Source: an uncultured Pelagibacteraceae bacterium
GTDB lineage: Bacteria > Pseudomonadota > Alphaproteobacteria > Pelagibacterales > Pelagibacteraceae
Assembly (NCBI GenBank): GCA_902629585.1
Contig: CACORI010000005.1
Location: forward strand, 1-47,842
DNA length: 47,842 nt
Direction: 5' to 3'
Shown here: in pieces, positions 41,416-47,842 of the stretch
Layout of the letters: every line of letters starts with the position of its first letter
Position numbering within the stretch: position 1 is the first letter of the stretch
Translations under genes and position numbers: made by a program
The notes under the pieces: model-generated
What the model was told of the DNA's origin: nothing
Seen by the model: the letters and a program-made list of their open reading frames with translations, nothing else
Databases searched by the model: none

Positions 41416-42765
41416 ATGAATATGGATATTTTTTTAACAAATAATTTGACTAACAAAAAAGAACAATTTGTTCCAAGAGATAAAAAAAGAGTAGGCATGT
41501 ATGTGTGTGGGCCTACTGTTTATGACGACCCACATATTGGTAACGCAAGGCCATTAATTATTTTCGATATTTTATTTAAAATACTAAGAAGTAAATTTTC
41601 TTCAGTCATATATGTCAGAAATATAACAGACATTGATGATAAGATAATTAAAGCCTCACAGGAGCAAAAAGTATCTACAAAACAATTAACTGAAAAAGTA
41701 ACAAAAGATTTTTTAGAGGATTGTAAATTTTTAAATTGTGATAACCCAACTCATCAACCAAAAGCTACTGAAAATATTAATTTGATGATTGAGATGATTA
41801 GTAAATTGATAAAAAAAGGTTATGCATATGAAAATAACAATCATGTTTATTTTGAAGTAAAAAAATTTTCTGATTACGGTAAATTATCCAATAAGAAATT
41901 AGAGGATTTAATCGCTGGTTCTAGAGTAGAAATTAGTGAAAATAAAAAAAATTCAGAAGATTTTGTTTTGTGGAAACCATCTATTAATGATGAACCCTCA
42001 TGGAATTCACCTTGGGGTAAAGGTAGACCAGGGTGGCATTTAGAATGTTCTGCAATGTCAAAAAAATTCTTGGGTGATGAATTTGATATACACGGTGGAG
42101 GTATAGATTTGATATTTCCTCATCATGAAAATGAAATTGCACAATCTAGATGTGCAAACGACACAAAAGTTTTTGCTAATTATTGGGTTCATAACGCTTT
42201 TATAACAATGTCCAATGAAAAAATGGCTAAGTCTCAGGGTAATATTCTTAAAATAAAAAATTTTAGAAATAAAATGAGTGGTCAAATAATTAGATTAGCT
42301 TTAATGAGCGCTCATTATAAGCAACCATTAGACTGGAACGACAAATTATTAGATGATTGTGAAAATACTTTAGATAAATGGTATCGCATGTATGACGAAA
42401 ATTTAAAAAAAATTAAAGTTTCAGAAGAAATTTTAAGGCCATTGTTTGAAGATCTAAATACCCCCGGATATATAGCTAATCTTCACAGTTTATACGAAAA
42501 AGCTACAAAAGGTAAAAATAAGGAATTATTTATCTCAGCATGTCAATTTATTGGATTATTAAACGAGAGCCCTAAGCAATGGCAAGATTTTAAAAAGAGC
42601 AGGTTGTCTATTAATGAGAGTGAAATTGAAAATATGATAAAATTAAGAAATAAAGCTAGAGAAAACAAGGAATATAAGGAAGCTGATAGAATTCGAAATG
42701 AACTTTTGGACAAAGGTATTTTAATAGAAGACAAAGATGGTAGAACACTTTGGAAATTTAAATGA
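41416..42765 (+). CDS. cysS: Cysteinyl-tRNA synthetase
   Basis: Class I aminoacyl-tRNA synthetase. CGPTVYDDPHIGNARP contains the zinc Cys and the HIGH variant HIGN; the second zinc region GWHLECSAM and HGGGIDLIFPHHENEIAQS follow, and EKMAKSQGN is the KMSKS variant. The length of 449 aa is typical. The start is taken at 41416, although an ATG two codons further (41422) is equally good. The stop overlaps the cimA start by 4 bases (ATGA), so the two are coupled. Confidence 0.96.
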   Translation: MNMDIFLTNNLTNKKEQFVPRDKKRVGMYVCGPTVYDDPHIGNARPLIIFDILFKILRSKFSSVIYVRNITDIDDKIIKASQEQKVSTKQLTEKVTKDFLEDCKFLNCDNPTHQPKATENINLMIEMISKLIKKGYAYENNNHVYFEVKKFSDYGKLSNKKLEDLIAGSRVEISENKKNSEDFVLWKPSINDEPSWNSPWGKGRPGWHLECSAMSKKFLGDEFDIHGGGIDLIFPHHENEIAQSRCANDTKVFANYWVHNAFITMSNEKMAKSQGNILKIKNFRNKMSGQIIRLALMSAHYKQPLDWNDKLLDDCENTLDKWYRMYDENLKKIKVSEEILRPLFEDLNTPGYIANLHSLYEKATKGKNKELFISACQFIGLLNESPKQWQDFKKSRLSINESEIENMIKLRNKARENKEYKEADRIRNELLDKGILIEDKDGRTLWKFK

Positions 42766-44363
42766 ATAAAGAAAGATTATACATATTTGATACAACTTTA
42801 AGAGATGGAGCTCAAACACAAGGTGTAGACTTTTCTTTAGAGGATAAAGAAAAGATTGCCTTTGCACTTGATGATTTAGGTGTAGACTATATTGAAGCTG
42901 GATGGCCAGGTGCAAATCCTACTGACACTCAGTTTTTTCAAAAAAAACATCATTTCAAAAACTCTACATTGACATCTTTTGGAATGACTAAAAGGGTAGG
43001 TAGAAGTGCAGAAAACGACCCTGGATTATCAGCTATAATGAACTCTAATACAAACTCTGTATGCATAGTAGGTAAGTCTTGGGATTTTCATGTTGATATT
43101 GCTCTTGGAATTAATAATGAGGAAAATATTGATAATATAAGTGAAAGTACGAAGCATTTTGTTAAGGCAAAAAAAGAATTTATGTTTGATGCCGAACATT
43201 TTTTTGATGGTTATAAAAATAATCCGAAATATGCAGTTGAATGTATTAAAGCAGCATATGATCAAGGAGCTAGATGGATTATTCTTTGCGACACAAATGG
43301 TGGAACTCTTCCTCATGAAATCTCAAAAATTGTATCTGAAGTAAGTAAAATTATACCAGGAAAAAATCTTGGCATTCATGCTCATAATGACACTGGTAAC
43401 GCAGTAGCAAATACCTTAGCAGCAGTTTTATCAGGGGTGAGGCATGTTCAGGGAACAATCAATGGTTTAGGCGAAAGATGTGGAAATGCAAATTTGATGT
43501 CTTTGATCCCTACCTTTTTTTTAAAAAAAGACTTTTCTTCAAAATTTATTACAAACATAAAATCTAGCAATATAAAAAAATTAACTGAATGCTCGAGACT
43601 ATTAGATGAGGTTTTAAATAGAAAGCCAAACATGCATTTACCGTATGTTGGAGCAGCAGCTTTTTCTCATAAAGGTGGACTTCATGTATCTGCTGTTCAA
43701 AAGGATCCAAAGACTTACGAGCATATTGATCCACAAGATGTAGGAAATAATAGAAATATAGTAATTTCTGATCAATCAGGTAAATCTAATATTATTTCAA
43801 GATTAAAAACAATAAATATAGATATTGATGAAAATGATCCAAAGATAAAAAAATTATTGAACGAAGTTAAAGATAGAGAGTTTATTGGTTATAGTTATGA
43901 TGGTGCTGATGCATCTTTTGAATTATTGGCTAGAAGAATAATAGGTGAGATACCAAGATATATTTCAATTACAGAATACGATGTTTCAGTAAAAAAAGAC
44001 AACTCTGGTGAAATAATTTCATCTGCTAAGGCTCAATTAGAAGTTGATGGTGAAAAAATTATATGTGAAGGTGAAGGCAACGGTCCAGTAAATGCTTTAG
44101 ACAATGCAATAAGACAAAATGTTGATCGTTTAGCAAAATACTCAAAATATTTAAAAGACTTAAAATTGGTAGATTATAAGGTAAGAATCTTAAATACAGG
44201 AACCGAAGCTGTAACAAGGGTATCTATCGAAAGCACAGATTCCAAAGGAAAAAATTGGTTTACTATAGGTGTGTCCACTAATATTATTGAAGCTTCATTT
44301 AAAGCACTAGTAGATAGTCTAGATTACAAGCTTTTTAAAGATAATGCTCCTGCTAGCAAATAA
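42762..44363 (+). CDS. cimA: (R)-citramalate synthase
   Basis: 533 aa member of the isopropylmalate synthase/HMGL family. LYIFDTTLRDGAQTQGVDFS is the family motif with catalytic Arg-Asp; GIHAHNDTGNAVANTLA holds the metal histidines, and GTINGLGERCGNANL is the active-site glycine loop. The C-terminal part (about 410-533) is the LeuA-like allosteric dimer domain. It condenses pyruvate and acetyl-CoA in the threonine-independent route to isoleucine; the length and the DFSLEDKEKIA pattern fit the CimA subgroup (alternative: a 2-isopropylmalate synthase-like enzyme). It is followed directly by the DUF1989 gene. Confidence 0.9.
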   Translation: MNKERLYIFDTTLRDGAQTQGVDFSLEDKEKIAFALDDLGVDYIEAGWPGANPTDTQFFQKKHHFKNSTLTSFGMTKRVGRSAENDPGLSAIMNSNTNSVCIVGKSWDFHVDIALGINNEENIDNISESTKHFVKAKKEFMFDAEHFFDGYKNNPKYAVECIKAAYDQGARWIILCDTNGGTLPHEISKIVSEVSKIIPGKNLGIHAHNDTGNAVANTLAAVLSGVRHVQGTINGLGERCGNANLMSLIPTFFLKKDFSSKFITNIKSSNIKKLTECSRLLDEVLNRKPNMHLPYVGAAAFSHKGGLHVSAVQKDPKTYEHIDPQDVGNNRNIVISDQSGKSNIISRLKTINIDIDENDPKIKKLLNEVKDREFIGYSYDGADASFELLARRIIGEIPRYISITEYDVSVKKDNSGEIISSAKAQLEVDGEKIICEGEGNGPVNALDNAIRQNVDRLAKYSKYLKDLKLVDYKVRILNTGTEAVTRVSIESTDSKGKNWFTIGVSTNIIEASFKALVDSLDYKLFKDNAPASK

Positions 44364-45227
44364 ATGAAAACAAAAAAATTTTCAAAAAAACCTAAAGATT
44401 TAAAAGAAAGAGTAGGAACAAAACCTGTTGTTTGTTATCCTAACGAAAATGTAAATGATAATCTAAAAATTTTACTCGAGGCAAGAAAACACCTTAAAAA
44501 AATTGATGAAATTATAATTCCTCCTCGAGATGCAAGAACATTTATAGTTAAATCCAATAATTTCTTCAGAATAGAGAGCTTGGAAGGACCACAAGTTGGT
44601 GATTTAAACTTATTTCAAGCTGATAATCTAGATGAGAAGTTTTATTCAGGTAAGACAAGAGCTCTTTATGGTACACACATTTCAGTAGGTGATAAGATGT
44701 TTAGTAGTTTTCCGTACTTTCGATCATTAGCTACAATAACCTGGGATACTTTAGATTGGTATGGATATGATGAAGACGGAGGATCAGTGCATGACGTGAT
44801 AGGAACTCGTTGTGACCCATATACTTCAAAATTAATATCAGGAAAAGATTACCATTATTGTTGTCATTCAAATTTAACAAGGGCACTAATAAAAGAAAAA
44901 AATTTGAATAAAAATGATGCAGAAAAAATTGTCCATGATGTTTTGAATGTTTTTATGCTAACTGGATTTACAAATGATACCAAGCAATATTTTATGAAAT
45001 CATCTCCAGTGAGACCAGGTGATTTTCTAGAATTTTTTGCTGAAACAGATCTCTTAGGTGTTCTTTCAGCATGTCCTGGCGGTGATTGTGGTTCAGAACA
45101 TTCTTCAGATGTAGCAAAATGCTATCCTTTAAAGGTATCTATATGGAGTGTTGAAAAAAAATATTTAGATGGAATTGAGTTCTCAAAAGTATCATCTTAT
45201 AACAGAGATCATGGTTTAGTTGACTGA
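44364..45227 (+). CDS. DUF1989 (urea carboxylase-associated) family protein
   Basis: 287 aa cytoplasmic protein. Family pattern: IPPRDARTFIVKSNNFFRIES, GPQVGDLNLFQADNLDE, YGTHISVGDKMFSS, IGTRCDPY, the Cys-His patch HYCCHSNLTRAL, and LSACPGGDCGSEHSSD. DUF1989 proteins often accompany urea carboxylase or aminomethyltransferase genes, but their biochemical role is unsettled. Here the gene begins at the base after the cimA stop, and trmJ follows 1 base after its stop, with no urea or guanidine genes in sight. A cupin-like small-molecule-binding or enzymatic role is conceivable, not shown. Confidence 0.82.
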   Translation: MKTKKFSKKPKDLKERVGTKPVVCYPNENVNDNLKILLEARKHLKKIDEIIIPPRDARTFIVKSNNFFRIESLEGPQVGDLNLFQADNLDEKFYSGKTRALYGTHISVGDKMFSSFPYFRSLATITWDTLDWYGYDEDGGSVHDVIGTRCDPYTSKLISGKDYHYCCHSNLTRALIKEKNLNKNDAEKIVHDVLNVFMLTGFTNDTKQYFMKSSPVRPGDFLEFFAETDLLGVLSACPGGDCGSEHSSDVAKCYPLKVSIWSVEKKYLDGIEFSKVSSYNRDHGLVD

Positions 45228-45228
45228 A

Positions 45229-45942
45229 ATGTCTAAAAATAATATTTCATTCATATTACATAAACCTCAGTTATCAGAAAACATTGGAGCTTGTGCCAGG
45301 GCAATTAAAAATTTTAATTTTAAAAACTTAGTTTTAGTTAATCCAAAACCCATCTTTCCAAATGATAAAATTTTCGCAACTTCAGTTGGAGCAAAAAATA
45401 TAATTGATCAAAGTAAAGTTTATGAAAATTTTGAGAGAGCTCTTGATAATATGGATATTGTTATCGCTACATCAGCAAGGTTTAGAAATAAAAATATTAA
45501 ACATATCAATTTAGAGGATTTAAAGAAAATCGATTTCAAAAAAAAAGTAGCTTTCTTATTTGGCTCTGAGTCATCTGGTTTGACTAATAATGAAATCAGT
45601 TATGCAAATTATACACTTCAAATCCCATCTAACCCAAATTTTAAATCTTTAAATCTTTCTCATAGTTTAATAATTATTGCTCAAATGGTCTCAAGTATTT
45701 TAGTTGTTAAATCAAAACCTTTTATGAAGTCAAAAAAAATTAGATCTGCTTCTAAAAAAGAAATTCATTCTATGATCAAATTATGTGTTAAAAATTTAGA
45801 AAATATTAACTTTTTTAAACCTAAAGAAAAGAGACCGATTATGTTGCAAAATTTAAGAAATATATTTTATAAAATGGATCTGTCTGATAAAGAAACTCGT
45901 ATTTTATCAAGTGTATTTGCAAGTTTAGGTAAAAAACGTTGA
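45229..45942 (+). CDS. trmJ: tRNA 2'-O-methyltransferase TrmJ-like (SPOUT)
   Basis: 237 aa SPOUT methyltransferase. The family motifs are ISFILHKPQLSENIGACARA (motif 1), FLFGSESSGLTNNEI (motif 2) and LNLSHSLIIIAQ (motif 3), which fold into the trefoil knot that binds SAM. TrmJ methylates the ribose at position 32 of tRNA. The C-terminal helical tail (about 155-237) fits. The start is the ATG at 45229, one base after the DUF1989 stop; a TTG at 45220 lies inside that gene. The rpsD promoter begins immediately after its stop codon. Confidence 0.88.
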   Translation: MSKNNISFILHKPQLSENIGACARAIKNFNFKNLVLVNPKPIFPNDKIFATSVGAKNIIDQSKVYENFERALDNMDIVIATSARFRNKNIKHINLEDLKKIDFKKKVAFLFGSESSGLTNNEISYANYTLQIPSNPNFKSLNLSHSLIIIAQMVSSILVVKSKPFMKSKKIRSASKKEIHSMIKLCVKNLENINFFKPKEKRPIMLQNLRNIFYKMDLSDKETRILSSVFASLGKKR

Positions 45943-45970
45943 TTGACAAAATATTTTGTAAGCTTATAAG
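45943..45970 (+). promoter_or_regulatory. Sigma-70 promoter of rpsD
   Basis: A perfect TTGACA (45943-45948), 16-base spacer, and TATAAG (45965-45970). The predicted transcript start is around 45977, about 6 bases before the rpsD ATG at 45983. It begins right after the trmJ stop codon and is the clearest promoter in the window. No Shine-Dalgarno sequence fits in so short a leader. Confidence 0.75.
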
Positions 45971-45982
45971 ACCCATAATTAA

Positions 45983-46600
45983 ATGACAAAAAGATTAAAC
46001 TCTAAACATAAAATCGATAGAAGGCTTAAAGTAAACTTATGGGGTAGACCAAAAAGTCCCTTTAATACTAGAGCATATGGTCCTGGACAACATGGACAAA
46101 CAAAAACCTCCAAACCATCAAACTATGGTATTCAGCTTAATGCCAAACAAAAATTAAAAGCCTACTATGGAAATATAAATGAAAGACAATTTAGAAATAT
46201 TTATAAAAAAGCAGCAATGCTTAGAGGTGATACTAGTGAAAATCTTATTGGATTATTAGAAAGAAGACTAGATGCAATTATCTATAGAGCAAAGTTCGCA
46301 ACTACAATATTTTCAGCGAGACAATTAATTAATCATGGTCATGTAAAAGTTAACAATAAAAAAGTAAATATTTCTTCATATTTAGTTAGAGAAGAAGATA
46401 CAATTGAGATTAGAGATAAATCAAAACAATTAGCTATTATAGATATCGCTCTCGCAAACAAAGAGAGAGAAACTCCAGAATATATTCAAATGGATGAAAA
46501 GAATAAAAAACTCAAGTTTGTTAGAATTCCTAAATTCGACGAAGTTCCTTACCCTATAGTTATGGAGCCTAATTTAGTCGTTGAATACTATTCAAGATAA
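45983..46600 (+). CDS. rpsD: Small ribosomal subunit protein uS4
   Basis: 205 aa 30S primary assembly protein that binds the 5' domain of 16S rRNA. Usual landmarks: KHKIDRRLKVNLWGRPKSPF at the start, AYGPGQHGQ, QLNAKQKLKAYYG, and the S4 RNA-binding domain with RRLDAIIYRAKFATTIFSAR, QLINHGHVKVNNKKVNI. The zinc-cysteine motif of some homologues is absent, which is common in alphaproteobacteria. Its own strong promoter lies directly upstream. The stop codon is 2 bases from the convergent grxD stop codon. Confidence 0.97.
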   Translation: MTKRLNSKHKIDRRLKVNLWGRPKSPFNTRAYGPGQHGQTKTSKPSNYGIQLNAKQKLKAYYGNINERQFRNIYKKAAMLRGDTSENLIGLLERRLDAIIYRAKFATTIFSARQLINHGHVKVNNKKVNISSYLVREEDTIEIRDKSKQLAIIDIALANKERETPEYIQMDEKNKKLKFVRIPKFDEVPYPIVMEPNLVVEYYSR

Positions 46601-46602
46601 TA

Positions 46603-46935
46603 TTATTTTTTATACTCAATTCCCTTATTCTCTAAAACTTTTTTAAGCTCACCGCTCTCGTACATTTCTTTTACAATATCACATCCGCCTACAAATTCTT
46701 TCTTTATGTAAAGTTGTGGTATAGTTGGCCAATCACTAAAGATTTTTATTCCTTCCCTAATATTTTGATCTTCTAAAACATTAATACCTGTAAATTTCAC
46801 TTCCAAAATTTTCAACATATTGGATACTGCCATTGAAAATCCACATTGTGGAGCATCTGGTGTTCCTTTCATAAATAAGCATACGTCATTATTGTCTATA
46901 TGAGATTTAATTGTATTTTTTGTCTGATCATCCAT
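46603..46935 (-). CDS. grxD: Monothiol glutaredoxin Grx4-type
   Basis: 110 aa. MKGTPDAPQCGFSMAV has the CGFS active site (Cys31) that, with glutathione, carries a [2Fe-2S] cluster; DWPTIPQLYIKKEFVGGCDIVKEMYESGEL is the cis-Pro and GG glutathione-binding part. Such proteins work with BolA in iron-sulfur cluster delivery and iron sensing, and bolA is the immediately preceding gene (TAATG overlap). This agrees with the purL-bolA-grxD order common in alphaproteobacteria. Confidence 0.96.
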   Translation of the reverse strand: MDDQTKNTIKSHIDNNDVCLFMKGTPDAPQCGFSMAVSNMLKILEVKFTGINVLEDQNIREGIKIFSDWPTIPQLYIKKEFVGGCDIVKEMYESGELKKVLENKGIEYKK

Positions 46936-47165
46936 TATTGCTCCTTTGTTTTAATGGCTAACGCATGTAACTCATTTCCCATTTTACCTTTAAGAGAATT
47001 ATACACCATTTTGTGTTGTTCAATTTTACTTTTACCTGAAAATTCTGATGATATTACAGTAGCAGAATAATGATCTCCATCACCAGCAAGGTCTTGGATT
47101 ATTATTTGTGCATCTGGTAAAGCTTCTTTAATATGCTTTTCAATTTCTTTTAAATCCATTGCCAT
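46935..47165 (-). CDS. bolA: BolA family protein
   Basis: Small (76 aa) KH-like fold protein, partner of the CGFS glutaredoxin. AMDLKEIEKHIKEALPDAQI, GDGDHYSATVISSEFSGKSKIEQHKMVYNSL with His as candidate cluster ligand, and ELHALAIKT are the standard BolA/IbaG segments. I take the ATG at 47165, 2 bases after the purL stop (TAA AA ATG); an ATG two codons later is also possible. An in-frame GTG/ATG extension to 47192 would overlap purL and lacks family similarity. Confidence 0.93.
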   Translation of the reverse strand: MAMDLKEIEKHIKEALPDAQIIIQDLAGDGDHYSATVISSEFSGKSKIEQHKMVYNSLKGKMGNELHALAIKTKEQ

Positions 47166-47167
47166 TT

Positions 47168-47842
47168 TTAATTCATAAAGTTTTTTAACCAATTAGTATA
47201 ATAAGATTTTAATTCGTCAATTGTAACTTTTGTCTTTTTGTCAATAATCATCTCTTTCTCTATAATTACACCTAATTCTTCATGGTGAACAGAATTTTTA
47301 TCTAAAATTTTAGAAACTTCGTTTAAATTTTTTTGTTCGATTTCAATAATATATCTTCCTTGGTCTTCAGCAAAAAAGTATTCAATATCATTCATTAAAT
47401 TTTTTGATTTTTTAATCTTGACCCCTTTGTTTCCCTTAATACTCATTTTACTAATTGCAGTTATAATTCCTCCTAGCGAAACATCGTGGGCACTTCTAAT
47501 ATAACCCTTATCAATAAGAGCAAGTAAAGACTCACCATTATTTTTTTCATTAAATAAATTTACTTCTGGAGGTGGGCCATTTTTTTCATCAAGTATAGTC
47601 CTAGCAAATAAGCTTTGATCTAAGTGTCCTTCAGTTTTACCAATGCATAAAACTAAATTATCAATTTCCTTAAAGTCCATTGTAACCATTTTTTTATAAT
47701 CTTTTATTAAACCAACCCCTCCAATTGTAGGGGTTGGCTTGATTCCAATTTCTTTAGTTTGATTGTAAAAAGAAACATTTCCAGAGACCACAGGAAAGTT
47801 GAGATATTTACTTGCTTCACCAATTCCTTGCACACATTCAAC
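47168..47842 (-). CDS. purL: Phosphoribosylformylglycinamidine synthase subunit II, 3' part
   Basis: C-terminal 224 codons of PurL, entering from beyond the right window edge (frame open to the last base). PurL makes FGAM from FGAR, ATP and ammonia. VSGNVSFYNQTKEIGIKPTPTIGGVG is the AIR-synthase-like C-domain segment, and DKGYIRSAHDVSLGGIITAISKMS is the typical late motif with the metal Asp. The small-PurL layout of alphaproteobacteria (separate PurQ and PurS) is implied but not visible here. bolA and grxD follow on the same strand. Confidence 0.94.
   Translation of the reverse strand, partial: VECVQGIGEASKYLNFPVVSGNVSFYNQTKEIGIKPTPTIGGVGLIKDYKKMVTMDFKEIDNLVLCIGKTEGHLDQSLFARTILDEKNGPPPEVNLFNEKNNGESLLALIDKGYIRSAHDVSLGGIITAISKMSIKGNKGVKIKKSKNLMNDIEYFFAEDQGRYIIEIEQKNLNEVSKILDKNSVHHEELGVIIEKEMIIDKKTKVTIDELKSYYTNWLKNFMN

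Noticed and set aside
1-47842. Mobile elements, prophage, CRISPR, tRNA or rRNA genes
   Set aside because: No transposase, integrase, repeat array, tRNA-like or rRNA-like sequence seen by eye on either strand; the genes form an unbroken ordinary chromosomal series.

Overview
The window is a strongly AT-rich, extremely compact stretch of bacterial chromosome. No gap between genes exceeds about 160 bases, many neighbours overlap by 1 to 17 bases, and there are no tRNA, rRNA, IS, prophage or CRISPR signals. Gene content (purL-bolA-grxD order, short class Ia ribonucleotide reductase, class II DAHP synthase, DusA, citramalate synthase, methylcitrate genes) together with low GC and tiny spacers suggests a streamlined marine alphaproteobacterium of the SAR11/Pelagibacterales type. 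That placement is inference from style and content, not from a search.

Layout. (1) 1-3533: surface-glycan genes: a DUF4422-type protein (cut by the window edge), rfbC, rfbA and rfbB on the minus strand for dTDP-4-keto-rhamnose, then a divergent rhamnosyltransferase-like GT2. (2) 3530-8642: a methylthioadenosine (MTA)/polyamine block: apt on minus; on plus mtnP, an exported alpha/beta hydrolase, mtnA, a class II aldolase and a SpeD-SpeE fusion. Read together, the fusion would make spermidine and MTA, MtnP would split MTA, Apt would recover adenine, and MtnA plus the aldolase would split the methylthioribose phosphate into a C3 phosphate and a methylthio-aldehyde. (3) 8704-10939: a polar amino-acid ABC uptake set (binding protein and two permeases, no ATPase here), with a perfect 12-bp hairpin after the binding-protein gene. 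(4) 11000-17873: second envelope-glycan region (GT-B-like protein, DUF6165, GT9, DegT aminotransferase, radical SAM/SPASM, formyltransferase, GT4).

(5) 17873-25502: redoxin, gamma-carbonic-anhydrase-like protein, methyltransferase, beta-barrel protein, FMN-binding oxidase-like protein, beta-hydroxyacid dehydrogenase, MFS transporter, rpoZ with a long acidic tail, dusA, TauE/SafE permease. (6) 25622-31427: phosphomannomutase, nrdA-nrdB behind tandem NrdR-like boxes, nitroreductase, methyltransferase. (7) 31429-34951: prpD-prpB-prpC methylcitrate operon. (8) 35059-39178: unknown SAM-fold-like protein, gph, a free-standing GlmU acetyltransferase half, glmS. (9) 39214-46600: class II DAHP synthase, nadE, cysS, cimA, a DUF1989 protein, trmJ, rpsD. 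(10) 46603-47842: grxD, bolA and the 3' end of purL.

Most noteworthy are the MTA/polyamine block with its SpeD-SpeE fusion, the GlmU protein cut cleanly at the interdomain linker, tandem NrdR-like boxes at exactly three helical turns before nrdA, several predicted near-leaderless transcripts, and divergent start codons only 8 and 20 bases apart.
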